From Streptomyces hyaluromycini (lineage in GTDB: Bacteria > Actinomycetota > Actinomycetes > Streptomycetales > Streptomycetaceae), in the NCBI RefSeq assembly GCF_002217755.1, contig NZ_BCFL01000022.1:372001-436000 (forward strand): DNA of 64,000 nucleotides, written 5' to 3'. A model generated the notes under the pieces. That model was given only the letters and a program-made list of their open reading frames with translations, made no database searches and was not told where the DNA came from. A program made the translations under genes and the position numbers. The first letter of the stretch is position 1; each line of letters begins with the position of its first letter. Shown here piece after piece: positions 49,386 to 57,390 of this stretch.

Positions 49386-49784
49386 ATGAGCGAAGCCGCA
49401 CAGGCGTGGGTCGCAGAGGGCGTGCGCGCCGTGATCGGGGCCCACGCCCAGGCGCAGGACGCCGGCCGTACCGACGAGGTCGTCGCGTTGTACACGCCCG
49501 ACGGCGTTCTCGAGGTGCCGGGCATGGATCCCGTCGAGGGTCACGACGGGATCCGGGAGGCCTTCAAGGGCTGGGCCCCGACCCGGCCGCAGCTCCACGT
49601 CGTGACCAATACCGTCGTCACCTCCGCCGCCGAGGACGAGGCCACGGCGGTGAGCGACGTGGTCTTCTTCCTGCGCGCGGAGCCGGGCTGGGCACCACAG
49701 CTCGTGGGCCGCTACGACGACACCTTCCGCCGCGTCGACGGTACGTGGCTGTTGCACCGTCGCAGGACCACCTACCAGGCCTAG
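49386..49784 (+). CDS. SnoaL/NTF2-like protein 1
   Basis: A 132-residue single-domain NTF2-fold protein: GVRAVIGAHAQAQDAGRTDE, VVALYTPDGVLEVPG, HDGIREAFKGWA, VVTNTVVTSAAEDEATAVSD and WLLHRRRTTYQA. The order helix-helix-strand with an Asp in the pocket is that of steroid isomerase/SnoaL-like enzymes or binding proteins. It is divergent from the cyclase gene at a TetR-type operator and 73 bp upstream of a paralogue. Substrate unknown; a polyketide, terpene or steroid-like ring compound fits the context. TTGGAGAGAG precedes the ATG. Confidence 0.85.
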   Translation: MSEAAQAWVAEGVRAVIGAHAQAQDAGRTDEVVALYTPDGVLEVPGMDPVEGHDGIREAFKGWAPTRPQLHVVTNTVVTSAAEDEATAVSDVVFFLRAEPGWAPQLVGRYDDTFRRVDGTWLLHRRRTTYQA

Positions 49785-49857
49785 CTTCCCGCCTCGACGC
49801 ACTCCGCCCATCGACGCACTCCGCCCATCGAATCCGCCCCGGGAGAGAAGAAGACAG

Positions 49858-50250
49858 ATGACCATTTCCGCCGAAGCAGCCCTGGCCGGTGTACAGACCG
49901 CCATCGCCGCCTACGCTCACGCCATCGACGCGGGCCGCACCGAGGCCATCCCCGACCTGTTCACCGAGGACGGCGTCGCCGAGATCACCGGTCAGGGCAC
50001 CTTCGAGGGCCGGGAGGCCATCGGCAAGGCCTACGCGGCGTTCACGCCGCAGGCTCCGCAGCTGCACCTCGTCGGCAACACCCTCCTTACCTCCCCGCCC
50101 GGAGACGAGGTCACCGCCAGCAGCAACCTGGTGTTCTTCGTCCGGGGCGAGGAGGGCTGGGCCGTCCAACTCGTCGGGACCTACGAGGACACCCTGGTCC
50201 GCGTGGGTGACGAGTGGAAGTTCCGCAGGCGGGTCACCACCTTCAAGTAG
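49858..50250 (+). CDS. SnoaL/NTF2-like protein 2 (paralogue)
   Basis: A 130-residue NTF2-fold protein clearly related to its upstream neighbour over the whole length (AYAHAIDAGRTEAIPDLFTE, LHLVGNTLLTSPPGDEVTAS, WKFRRRVTTFK against DAGRTDEVVALYTPDG and WLLHRRRTTYQA). The pair arose by tandem duplication and may form a heteromer or act on successive intermediates. GGGAGAGAAGAAG precedes the ATG. A strong hairpin follows the stop. Confidence 0.85.
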   Translation: MTISAEAALAGVQTAIAAYAHAIDAGRTEAIPDLFTEDGVAEITGQGTFEGREAIGKAYAAFTPQAPQLHLVGNTLLTSPPGDEVTASSNLVFFVRGEEGWAVQLVGTYEDTLVRVGDEWKFRRRVTTFK

Positions 50251-50267
50251 CCCCGAACGCAGAACGG

Positions 50268-50308
50268 CCGTGCCGCCGACCCACTCCCCGTCCGGGTCGG
50301 CGGCACGG
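50268..50308. terminator. Strong hairpin after the SnoaL pair
   Basis: Perfect 15-bp arms (50268-50282 CCGTGCCGCCGACCC and 50294-50308) with an 11-nt loop, between the SnoaL pair and the convergent GtrA-like gene. Likely bidirectional terminator. Confidence 0.88.
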
Positions 50309-50434
50309 GCTCGGTCTTCCCTGTGTCCGGCCCGGCGCCGATCGGCACCCCGGGGACTCGGCGTGAACGAACTGGCGCCGCAACAAACCGAGTTCGCCTC
50401 GGATTTCGCTCCGCAAGAGCACGCCGGGCGGCTG

Positions 50435-51001
50435 TCAGGAGGGGACGGGGACTGCCATCGTGTGTGGACTGCGGAGCTGTGTCTCCGGCCCCGCCGGGTG
50501 TTCGTGATGTTGCGGCGCCGCGCCGGTGCGTTTGCGCTCGGCGAAGACCCACAGGCGCAGCACGGCGAATCGCCCGATGCCCGCGAGCCCGGAGGCACTG
50601 AGGTAGACGACCTGCTCCCACATCACCCCGCTGGACGGCCGCACGATGTGCAGGACGAGCACCGCGGCCGAGGTCAGGGCGTAGGCGGCGGTGGCCGAAC
50701 CGGCCGACTGCCAGTGCTGCCGCCACCCGGCACGCCGCCCGGTCCCGAAGGTGAAGCGTGCGTGGAGTTCCGTGCACAGAAGGGTCGTCGCGACCGTCAC
50801 CAGCGCGTTCGCCACCACCCAGGGCATCGAGAGGGCGAACAGTGTCACGGCCGGGCCGGAGGCGAGGCCGACACCTCCGCCGCACGCCACGAACCGGACG
50901 AACGAAGCCAGCGGTCCAGGGGTGTCCGGAGTCCGGCGCGGCACCGGCACGAACGACGCCGTCCGTGCCGTCACCGGCTTCGACGAGAGCGTCGGGGTCA
51001 T
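50435..51001 (-). CDS. GtrA-like membrane protein
   Basis: A 188-residue protein with four hydrophobic helices (about 33-52, 60-78, 100-118, 128-146) of the GtrA/DPMS_TMD type: FVRFVACGGGVGLASGPAV, NALVTVATTLLCTELHARFT, FGTGRRAG, RFAVLRLWVFAERK. GtrA proteins flip or help transfer polyprenyl-linked sugars across the membrane. A short unstructured N-terminus and C-terminus flank the bundle. It is convergent with the SnoaL pair and divergent from mftR. Mycofactocin is glycosylated by MftF, so a role in handling lipid-sugars nearby is possible but speculative. Confidence 0.8.
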   Translation of the reverse strand: MTPTLSSKPVTARTASFVPVPRRTPDTPGPLASFVRFVACGGGVGLASGPAVTLFALSMPWVVANALVTVATTLLCTELHARFTFGTGRRAGWRQHWQSAGSATAAYALTSAAVLVLHIVRPSSGVMWEQVVYLSASGLAGIGRFAVLRLWVFAERKRTGAAPQHHEHPAGPETQLRSPHTMAVPVPS

Positions 51002-51273
51002 GGCGGTTTCCTTCCGGACGGAGCGTTGCGAACCGCGGTGAGCGGCTGGTTTCCACGATCCCGTCGCCTGCGGATCCGAACGAGGACGTGGGCTCCCCGA
51101 CCGGAGGTGTAGCCAGCTCCACCGAGGCAGCTGAGAACCGGGCCGAGGACCGGCACGTGTCCCTGTCGACCGGTCGAACCGCCCGGCGAGCGCGTGCCCG
51201 GCAGGCCGCCCGCCGGACCGTGCATCATGTGCGGTGCCGGTGCCGGTGCTGGTGCCGAAAGAGAGGACCGCGG

Positions 51274-51906
51274 ATGAAGGCGCTCGGGAGCGACGCGGCG
51301 GCCGGTGCGGCAGCGATCCGAACGGGCCGGCCCCGCGCGACGTCGCGCGCCGTACTCGAACGACTGGGCTTCGAACTGTTCGCGCGGCAGGGGTTCGACG
51401 GTACGACGGTCGACGACATCGCCGACGCGGCGGGCATCGGCCGCCGCACCTTCTTCCGCTACTTCGCCTCCAAGAACGACCTCGTGTGGGGCGACTTCGA
51501 AAAGCAGCTGGCCAGGTTGGCGGCCCCGCTCGCGGCGGCTGATCCGGATGTGCCGATGATGGACGCGTTGCGCAAGGCGGTCGTCGAGTTCAACCGGTTC
51601 GACCCTGCGGTGGTGCCCTGGCACCGGCAGCGTATGAGGCTCATCCTGCGGGTGCCGACACTGCAGGCGGACTCGGCCGTGCGCTACGCGTCATGGCGTG
51701 CGCTCGTCACCGAGTTCGCCGCGCGGCGCCTGAACCGGCCCGTGTCCGACCTGCTGCCCCGGCTGATCGGCAGTACCGTCCTGGCCGCGTGTGTCGCCGC
51801 GTACGAACAATGGCTCACCGACGAGGACGCCGACCTCTGCGGCCTGCTGGATCTGGCCATCCGCCAACTCGCTGCCGGATACGGGGAGTCGGCTTTTCGG
51901 GCGTAG
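51274..51906 (+). CDS. mftR: Mycofactocin system TetR regulator MftR
   Basis: A 210-residue TetR protein: ERLGFELFARQGFDGTTVDD then IADAAGIGRRTFFRYFASKN, DLVWGDFE is the helix-turn-helix and linker characteristic of MftR (FRYFxSKNDLVWGDF). The C-terminal domain includes FDPAVVPWHRQRMRLILRVP, also conserved. In mycobacteria MftR represses mft genes and is released by long-chain acyl-CoA. Here it is convergent with mftG and separated from mftA-F by it. GAGAGGACCGCGG precedes the ATG. Confidence 0.9.
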   Translation: MKALGSDAAAGAAAIRTGRPRATSRAVLERLGFELFARQGFDGTTVDDIADAAGIGRRTFFRYFASKNDLVWGDFEKQLARLAAPLAAADPDVPMMDALRKAVVEFNRFDPAVVPWHRQRMRLILRVPTLQADSAVRYASWRALVTEFAARRLNRPVSDLLPRLIGSTVLAACVAAYEQWLTDEDADLCGLLDLAIRQLAAGYGESAFRA

Positions 51907-51950
51907 TGCCGATCACGTAGCGAGGCCGGGGCCGCGGACGCCTGGGCGGT

Positions 51951-53525
51951 TCAGGCCAGACCGCGCCGCATGGCGTCGGCGACCACCTCGCCGACGAGGA
52001 CGGCGGTGGCCGCCGGTCCCCGCAACGGGGGCGTCGGCAGGATCGAGGTGTCCGCGACCCGCAGACCGTCGACGCCGTGCACCCTGCCGTAGGGGTCGAC
52101 CGCCGCCCGGGGATCGTCCGCGGGGCCCAGGGGGACCGTGCCACAGGTGTGATGCGCGGTACCGAGATGCCCGAGGATCCACTGGTCGAGCAGGAGGTCG
52201 TCCTCCAGCACCGGCGCCATCGGCTCGACGAGACCGCAGCAGACCTCCCTGAAGTCACTCGTGTCTGCCAACTCGGCAGTGACGCGGACCGCTTCGCGCA
52301 TGCGCCGCCGGTCCGCCGCGGTCGCCAGATAGCCGTAGGAGAGGCTCGGCGGTGTCGCGGGATCTGCGGAACGGGTGCGCATCCGGCCGCTCAGCCGCGG
52401 TGTCTGCACGGAGACGAGGAACGCCAGAGGCGCGCCGGGCACGGACACCTTGCCGCGGGTCAGCCCGGCCATGGGGACGAGGGACTGCAGGATCTCCAGG
52501 TCGCCCGGATGGCCCCCGTCCGAAGAGCTCAGGTGCAGGACCCCGCCGAGCCATGAGCCGGAGGGCGCCACCATGGGGCGCCGGGGCACCCACTCCAGGA
52601 CCACTTGGGGGTGGTCGCCGAACCTGGCTCCGACGGCGGGAGCGTCCCTGACGACGGCGATCCCGAGGGCCTCCAGGTCACGGCGCGGCCCGATGCCCGA
52701 CAGGTGCAGCAGCTGGGGAGAGCCGAACGCCCCCGCGCAGAGCACGACTTCGCCGCCGCGGAGCACCCTGCGGCGCCCGTGGCGTTCGACCTCCACGCCG
52801 GTGGCGCGGTGCCGTTCGACGACGACCCTGCGGACCGTACTGTCTCCTTCCACCCGGAGGTTGGGGCGGTCCAAGGCACCCAGCAGGTAGCTGATGCCGG
52901 TGTTGACGCGTACTCCGTCCACGGAGTTGGACGGCACCGGGCCGAACCCCGGTGGGTCCTGGGCGTTCTTGTCCGGGTCCGCGGGGAAGCCCAGCCGATG
53001 CGCGGCCGCCCGGAACGCGACGGCGGCGGGATGGCGCAGTTCCGTGCGACGGACGCGTACCGGCCCGCTGGCGCCGTGCAGTGCGTCGGCACCGTGGTCG
53101 AGGTCGGTCTCCAGAGCGCGGAGAAACGGAAGCACCCGGTCGTACGACCAGACCGCGCCGCCCACGTCCGCCCAGCGTGCGAAGTCGGCCCGCCGGGCGC
53201 GGACGAAGTACCCGCCGTTGACGGTGGTCGAGCCGCCGAGCCAGCGCCCCCGGACGACCCGGTACGGACGCGTCGGGGTGAGGTGTACGTCGTACGGCAG
53301 GAGGGCCGGGTGACCGGGCTGTGCGCCGGGCACGAGCCGCGCGTCCAGCAACTCCGGTGCGAACGCCGACGAAGTACGCGGCACAGGGCCCGCCTCCAGC
53401 ACCAGCACGGTGCGGCCGGGGTCCTCGCTCAGCCGTGCCGCGAGAGCGGCCCCGCTGCCGCCGGCGCCCACCACGATGACGTCCGCGCTGCCTGCCCGGT
53501 TGTTCCCGTGCTCCGTCCGCCTCAT
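51951..53525 (-). CDS. mftG: Mycofactocin-associated GMC oxidoreductase MftG
   Basis: A 524-residue GMC flavoprotein: VIVVGAGGSGAALAARLSED (about 16-35) for FAD, YRVVRGRWLGGSTTVNGGYF then VRARRADF (about 88-115), GEVVLCAGAFGSPQLLHLSG and IGP, and HHTCGTVPLGP followed by RVADTSILPTPPLRGPAATA. The glycine/Asn-rich second site and HHTCGT are MftG-like. It is proposed to connect reduced mycofactocin to the respiratory chain. ATG 53525 has no strong ribosome site. It is divergent from mftA with a 183-bp gap, so regulation of both from this gap is likely. Confidence 0.9.
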   Translation of the reverse strand: MRRTEHGNNRAGSADVIVVGAGGSGAALAARLSEDPGRTVLVLEAGPVPRTSSAFAPELLDARLVPGAQPGHPALLPYDVHLTPTRPYRVVRGRWLGGSTTVNGGYFVRARRADFARWADVGGAVWSYDRVLPFLRALETDLDHGADALHGASGPVRVRRTELRHPAAVAFRAAAHRLGFPADPDKNAQDPPGFGPVPSNSVDGVRVNTGISYLLGALDRPNLRVEGDSTVRRVVVERHRATGVEVERHGRRRVLRGGEVVLCAGAFGSPQLLHLSGIGPRRDLEALGIAVVRDAPAVGARFGDHPQVVLEWVPRRPMVAPSGSWLGGVLHLSSSDGGHPGDLEILQSLVPMAGLTRGKVSVPGAPLAFLVSVQTPRLSGRMRTRSADPATPPSLSYGYLATAADRRRMREAVRVTAELADTSDFREVCCGLVEPMAPVLEDDLLLDQWILGHLGTAHHTCGTVPLGPADDPRAAVDPYGRVHGVDGLRVADTSILPTPPLRGPAATAVLVGEVVADAMRRGLA

Positions 53526-53708
53526 GGACACGTGATTGAAGACGCACCGGCCTCCGCGCGCGGTGACGTGTCCCGCTGACCGGGACAGCCTCGGGCGCCC
53601 GGCGCACCGGTGACCTAGCGTCAGGAATGCCAGACGGGTCGGCGGTGCGGACCGCCCTGGTTTTGGCATCGAGTGCCATTACGTTCCCCGCATCCGAGGG
53701 AGAGTCGC

Positions 53709-53849
53709 ATGAACGAACTCCGCTCCACCGTGCCCGAAGAGGCGGCCTTCGACGCCGAGCACGACCAGGCCCACGCCTCGCCACCGCTCATCGAGGCCGA
53801 GGACCTCCTGGAGGAGATCTCCATCGACGGCATGTGCGGCGTCTACTAG
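53709..53849 (+). CDS. mftA: Mycofactocin precursor peptide MftA
   Basis: A 46-residue ORF. The acidic leader (VPEEAAFDAEHDQAHA, LIEAEDLLEEI) ends with the diagnostic core SIDGMCGVY at the C-terminus. In this RiPP pathway MftC decarboxylates and crosslinks the terminal Val-Tyr, and MftE releases the Val-Tyr-derived dipeptide. GAGGGAGAG stands 6 bp before the ATG. It is followed at 10 bp by mftB. Confidence 0.95.
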   Translation: MNELRSTVPEEAAFDAEHDQAHASPPLIEAEDLLEEISIDGMCGVY

Positions 53850-53859
53850 GCGTCGCCGG

Positions 53860-54135
53860 ATGACACGGCTGGACCTCGACCGCGCCTGGGACCTGCATCC
53901 GCAGGTCTCGGTGCGCCCCGAACCCTTCGGTGCGCTGTTCTACCACTTCGGCACCCGAAGGCTGACCTTCCTCAAGGACCGCCGGCTGCTCGCGGTCGTA
54001 CAGCACCTCGCCCACGCCCGGACGGCCCGGACCGCCTGTCTGGCCGCCGGCGTCGACGAGGGCGAACTGGCCCGGTACGGCCGGGCCCTGGCCGCACTCG
54101 CCGACGCGTCGATGCTCGTCGGAAGGATCACATGA
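53860..54135 (+). CDS. mftB: Mycofactocin peptide chaperone MftB
   Basis: A 91-residue RiPP recognition element (PqqD-like winged helix) that delivers MftA to the radical SAM enzyme. Seen: AWDLHPQVSVRPEPFGALFY, HFGTRRLTFLKDRRLLAVVQ, HLA, the beta-hairpin and helices of MftB. Starts 10 bp after mftA and overlaps mftC by ATGA. Confidence 0.93.
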   Translation: MTRLDLDRAWDLHPQVSVRPEPFGALFYHFGTRRLTFLKDRRLLAVVQHLAHARTARTACLAAGVDEGELARYGRALAALADASMLVGRIT

Positions 54136-55355
54136 CCACCGCACCCACGGCCCTCGGGCCCACGCCCCGAACGCCACGGCTGGTCGACCTGTTCGAGCAC
54201 GGACTCGACGCCCCGATCTGCCTCACCTGGGAGCTGACCTACGCCTGCAACCTGGCCTGCGCCCACTGTCTGTCCAGCTCCGGGCGGCGCGACCCGAGGG
54301 AGCTGAGCACGGCGGAGGCCAAGGCGGTCATCGACGAACTGGAGGCCATGCAGGTCTTCTACGTCAACATCGGCGGCGGCGAACCCACCGTCCGCCCCGA
54401 CTTCTGGGAGCTCCTGGACTACGCCACGGCACACCACGTGGGGGTGAAGTTCTCCACCAACGGTGTCCGGATCACTCCCGAAGCCGCCGGGCGTCTCGCC
54501 CGCAACGACTACGTGGACGTCCAGGTCTCGCTCGACGGCGCGACCGCCGACGTCAACGACGCGGTACGCGGCCCCGGTTCGTACGCCACGGCGCTGCGGG
54601 CGCTGGAGCACCTCGCCTCCGCGGGAATGCGCAACTTCAAGATCTCCGTGGTGTGCACCCGGCACAACATCCCCCAGCTCGACGACTTCAAGGCCCTCGC
54701 CGACCGCTTCGGAGCCCAGCTGCGCCTGACCCGGCTGCGCCCCTCCGGACGCGGCGCGGACGTCTGGGACGACCTGCACCCGACGGCCTCGCAGCAACGC
54801 GAGCTGTACGACTGGCTGCTCGCCCACGGCGACAACGTGCTGACCGGGGACTCCTTCTTCCACCTCTCCGCCTACGGCCAGGCGCTCCCCGGCCTGAACC
54901 TGTGCGGTGCCGGGCGGGTCGTCTGCCTGATCGACCCGGTCGGCGACGTGTACGCCTGCCCGTTCGCCATCCACGAGGAGTTCCTCGCCGGCAACGTCCG
55001 CGAGACGGGCGGCTTCGCCGCGGTATGGCGGGACTCCGAACTGTTCCGGCGGCTGCGTGCCCCGCAGCACGGCGGAGCGTGCGCCTCCTGCGCGTTCTAC
55101 GACACCTGCAAGGGCGGATGCATGGCCGCGAAGTTCTTCACCGGCCTTCCGCTGGACGGCCCGGATCCCGAGTGCGTGCAGGGATACGGCGAGCAGCGCC
55201 TCGCGGAGGGTCGGGGCGGCCGTCCACGCCCGTCCGCGGACCATTCCCGGCGCCCGCGGCCGGTGGACCTCGTCCTCACCCGCCGCGAGGACCCGGCCCG
55301 GCCGCCGGTGAGCGACTGTGCCCAGGACCCGCTGGCCGGGCTCCGACTGACCTGA
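54132..55355 (+). CDS. mftC: Mycofactocin radical SAM maturase MftC
   Basis: A 407-residue radical SAM/SPASM enzyme. The cluster motif CNLACAHC (CxxxCxxC, about 38-45) binds the SAM 4Fe-4S. NIGGGEPTVRPDFWELLDY follows. The C-terminal SPASM region has Cys in CGAGRVVCLIDPVGDVYACP and CASCAFYDTCKGGC (about 317-330) for auxiliary clusters. It performs oxidative decarboxylation of the terminal Tyr of MftA and forms the Val-Tyr crosslink. The last ~50 residues (RPRPSADHSRRPRPVDLVL) are a Pro/Arg-rich tail. Directly coupled to mftB. Confidence 0.95.
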   Translation: MTTAPTALGPTPRTPRLVDLFEHGLDAPICLTWELTYACNLACAHCLSSSGRRDPRELSTAEAKAVIDELEAMQVFYVNIGGGEPTVRPDFWELLDYATAHHVGVKFSTNGVRITPEAAGRLARNDYVDVQVSLDGATADVNDAVRGPGSYATALRALEHLASAGMRNFKISVVCTRHNIPQLDDFKALADRFGAQLRLTRLRPSGRGADVWDDLHPTASQQRELYDWLLAHGDNVLTGDSFFHLSAYGQALPGLNLCGAGRVVCLIDPVGDVYACPFAIHEEFLAGNVRETGGFAAVWRDSELFRRLRAPQHGGACASCAFYDTCKGGCMAAKFFTGLPLDGPDPECVQGYGEQRLAEGRGGRPRPSADHSRRPRPVDLVLTRREDPARPPVSDCAQDPLAGLRLT

Positions 55356-55396
55356 GGACCGGATCTCCGGATCTCCGAATCTCCGAGGAGTGGCAG

Positions 55397-56632
55397 ATGC
55401 GACGCCGGAACCCCTGGTTCGAATCGGTCGCCGAGGCACAGCGACGGGCCGAGAGGAGACTGCCGAGCACGGTCTACGGTGCGCTCGTCGCGGGCTCGGA
55501 GCGCGGGCGGACGATCGACGCCAACATCGCGGCCTTCGCCGAACTGGGCTTCGCCCCGCGGCTCGTGGGCCACCACGCGGAGCGCGATCTGTCGACGACC
55601 GTGCTGGGCGTGCCGACGGCCCTTCCCGTGCTCATCTCACCGACCGGCGTCCAGGCGGTGGACCCGGAAGGGGAGGTGGCCGTGGCCCGCGCCGCGGCCG
55701 GGCGGGGCGTCATCATGGGTCTGAGCTCGTTCGCGAGCAGACCGGTGGAAGAGGTCACCGCCGCCAACCCGGACACCTTCTTCCAGCTGTACTGGAGCGG
55801 TACCCGGGACGCGATGGTGCAGCGCATGGACCGGGCCAGGGCGGCGGGCGCCAGGGCGCTGATCGTCACCCTCGACTGGTCCTTCTCCCACGGACGGGAC
55901 TGGGGGAGTCCGGCCATCCCGGACCGCGTCGACTGGAGAACCGCGCTGCGCCTCGCCCCCGACGTCCTGCCCCGCCCGGGCTGGCTGTGGCGGTATGCGA
56001 GGTCCGGCCGGGTGCCCGACCTCACGGTGCCCAACCTGCGGCCACCCGGCGGCGACGCCCCCACGTTCTTCGGTGCCTACGGCGAATGGATGCAGACCAC
56101 GCCGCCGACCTGGGAGGACGTCAGGTGGCTGCGGGAGGAGTGGGGCGGGCCCTTCCTCCTGAAGGGCGTGACCCGGCTGGACGACGCCAAACGGGCCGTC
56201 GACGCCGGAGTGTCGGGCCTGTCGGTGTCCAACCACGGCGGGAACAACCTGGACACCACTCCCGCCGTCATCCGGGTCCTGCCGTCCATCGCGGCGGCGG
56301 TCGGCCACCAGGTGGAGGTCCTTCTCGACGGCGGCATACGGCGCGGCGGGGACGTGGCGAAGGCGCTCGCCCTCGGCGCCCAGGCCGTGCTGATCGGCCG
56401 TGCCTACCTCTGGGGCCTCGCGGCGAACGGACAGGCCGGCGTCGAGAACGTGCTGGACATCCTGCGCGGCGGGCTCGACTCGGCCGTGCTGGGCCTCGGG
56501 CACTCCCGCGTCGACGAGTTGGGGCCCGGGGACCTGGTGATACCACCGGGCTTCCCGCTGACCCTGGGCGGCGGGGACCTCCCGGTGCCGCCCGAGGCCG
56601 TCCCGGCCCACCTCGAATCACCGGTCGCCTGA
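55397..56632 (+). CDS. mftD: Pre-mycofactocin synthase MftD (FMN-dependent)
   Basis: A 411-residue FMN enzyme of the lactate-dehydrogenase/glycolate-oxidase family: STVYGALVAGSERGRTIDAN, VLISPTGVQAVDPEGEVAVA, GVIMGLSSFASRPVEEV, FLLKGVTRLDDAKRAVDAGV then SGLSVSNHGGNN, and VLLDGGIRRGGDVAKALALG. The catalytic His-Gly-Gly (SNHGGNN) and FMN-phosphate loop are intact. MftD oxidatively deaminates the released dipeptide to the redox-active alpha-keto amide ring. A short tandem GGATCTCC repeat lies in the 41-bp gap after mftC. Confidence 0.94.
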   Translation: MRRRNPWFESVAEAQRRAERRLPSTVYGALVAGSERGRTIDANIAAFAELGFAPRLVGHHAERDLSTTVLGVPTALPVLISPTGVQAVDPEGEVAVARAAAGRGVIMGLSSFASRPVEEVTAANPDTFFQLYWSGTRDAMVQRMDRARAAGARALIVTLDWSFSHGRDWGSPAIPDRVDWRTALRLAPDVLPRPGWLWRYARSGRVPDLTVPNLRPPGGDAPTFFGAYGEWMQTTPPTWEDVRWLREEWGGPFLLKGVTRLDDAKRAVDAGVSGLSVSNHGGNNLDTTPAVIRVLPSIAAAVGHQVEVLLDGGIRRGGDVAKALALGAQAVLIGRAYLWGLAANGQAGVENVLDILRGGLDSAVLGLGHSRVDELGPGDLVIPPGFPLTLGGGDLPVPPEAVPAHLESPVA

Positions 56633-56634
56633 GC

Positions 56635-57390
56635 ATGCCGGGAGACACCAGCGTGCGAGACCTCTCGGACGCCGTCTGGCCGGCCGTGCCGTCCGGTGCG
56701 CTCGTCCTGGTTCCAGTCGGATCCACCGAACAGCACGGTCCGCACCTGACGTTGGACACCGACACCGTGGTCGCCCACGCGGTCGCCCGGCGGACGGCCG
56801 ACGCTCTCGCCGGCGGACCGTACGGCCAGCCGCTGGTGGCACCGCCGCTCGCGTACGGCGCCAGCGGCGAGCACGCGGACTTCCCGGGCACCGTCTCGAT
56901 CGGGCAGAAGGCGCTGCACGCGGTGCTCGTGGAGCTGGCGCGCTCGCTGTTCCTGTGGGCGGGCCGCGTCGTGTTCGTCAACGGACACGGCGGCAACACG
57001 GCCACCTTCGACAGGGCCGTCGGTCTGCTGCGTGCCGAGGGCCACGACGCCGCCTGGACCTGCTGCGAGGTAGCGGGCGGCGACGCGCACGCCGGCCGGG
57101 CGGAGACCGCACTGCTGCTGTACCTGACACCCGACCGGGTACGCCTCGACGACGCTGTCGCCGGTGACACCCGGCCGCTCTCCCTCCTCCTGCCGGAGCT
57201 GATGGCCCGGGGCGTCCGCGCGGTCTCCTCCTCCGGTGTGCTCGGCGATCCCGCCGGCGCCTCGGCCGAGGAGGGCCGTCGGGCGATGGCGGCGATGGTG
57301 TCCGCGACCGTCGGCCGGATCAGCGCGTGGACCTGCGACGACCGGGGCCGTCTCGGCGATCCGACCCGCCCGGAGGCGGTAGACCCATGA
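56635..57390 (+). CDS. mftE: Mycofactocin peptidase MftE
   Basis: A 251-residue creatininase-family metallopeptidase: LVPVGSTEQHGPHLTLDTDT (Glu, His, Asp ligands), GASGEHADFPGTVSIG, FVNGHGGNTATFDRAV, and GDAHAGRAETALLLYL with the last metal ligands (His, Glu). It frees the crosslinked dipeptide from the MftA leader. Starts 2 bp after mftD and overlaps mftF by ATGA. Confidence 0.94.
   Translation: MPGDTSVRDLSDAVWPAVPSGALVLVPVGSTEQHGPHLTLDTDTVVAHAVARRTADALAGGPYGQPLVAPPLAYGASGEHADFPGTVSIGQKALHAVLVELARSLFLWAGRVVFVNGHGGNTATFDRAVGLLRAEGHDAAWTCCEVAGGDAHAGRAETALLLYLTPDRVRLDDAVAGDTRPLSLLLPELMARGVRAVSSSGVLGDPAGASAEEGRRAMAAMVSATVGRISAWTCDDRGRLGDPTRPEAVDP

Noticed and set aside
53526..53708. TetR-type ACCGATCGGT operator in the mftG-mftA gap
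   Set aside because: No copy of the palindrome was found there; mft genes themselves may be under MftR or another control.
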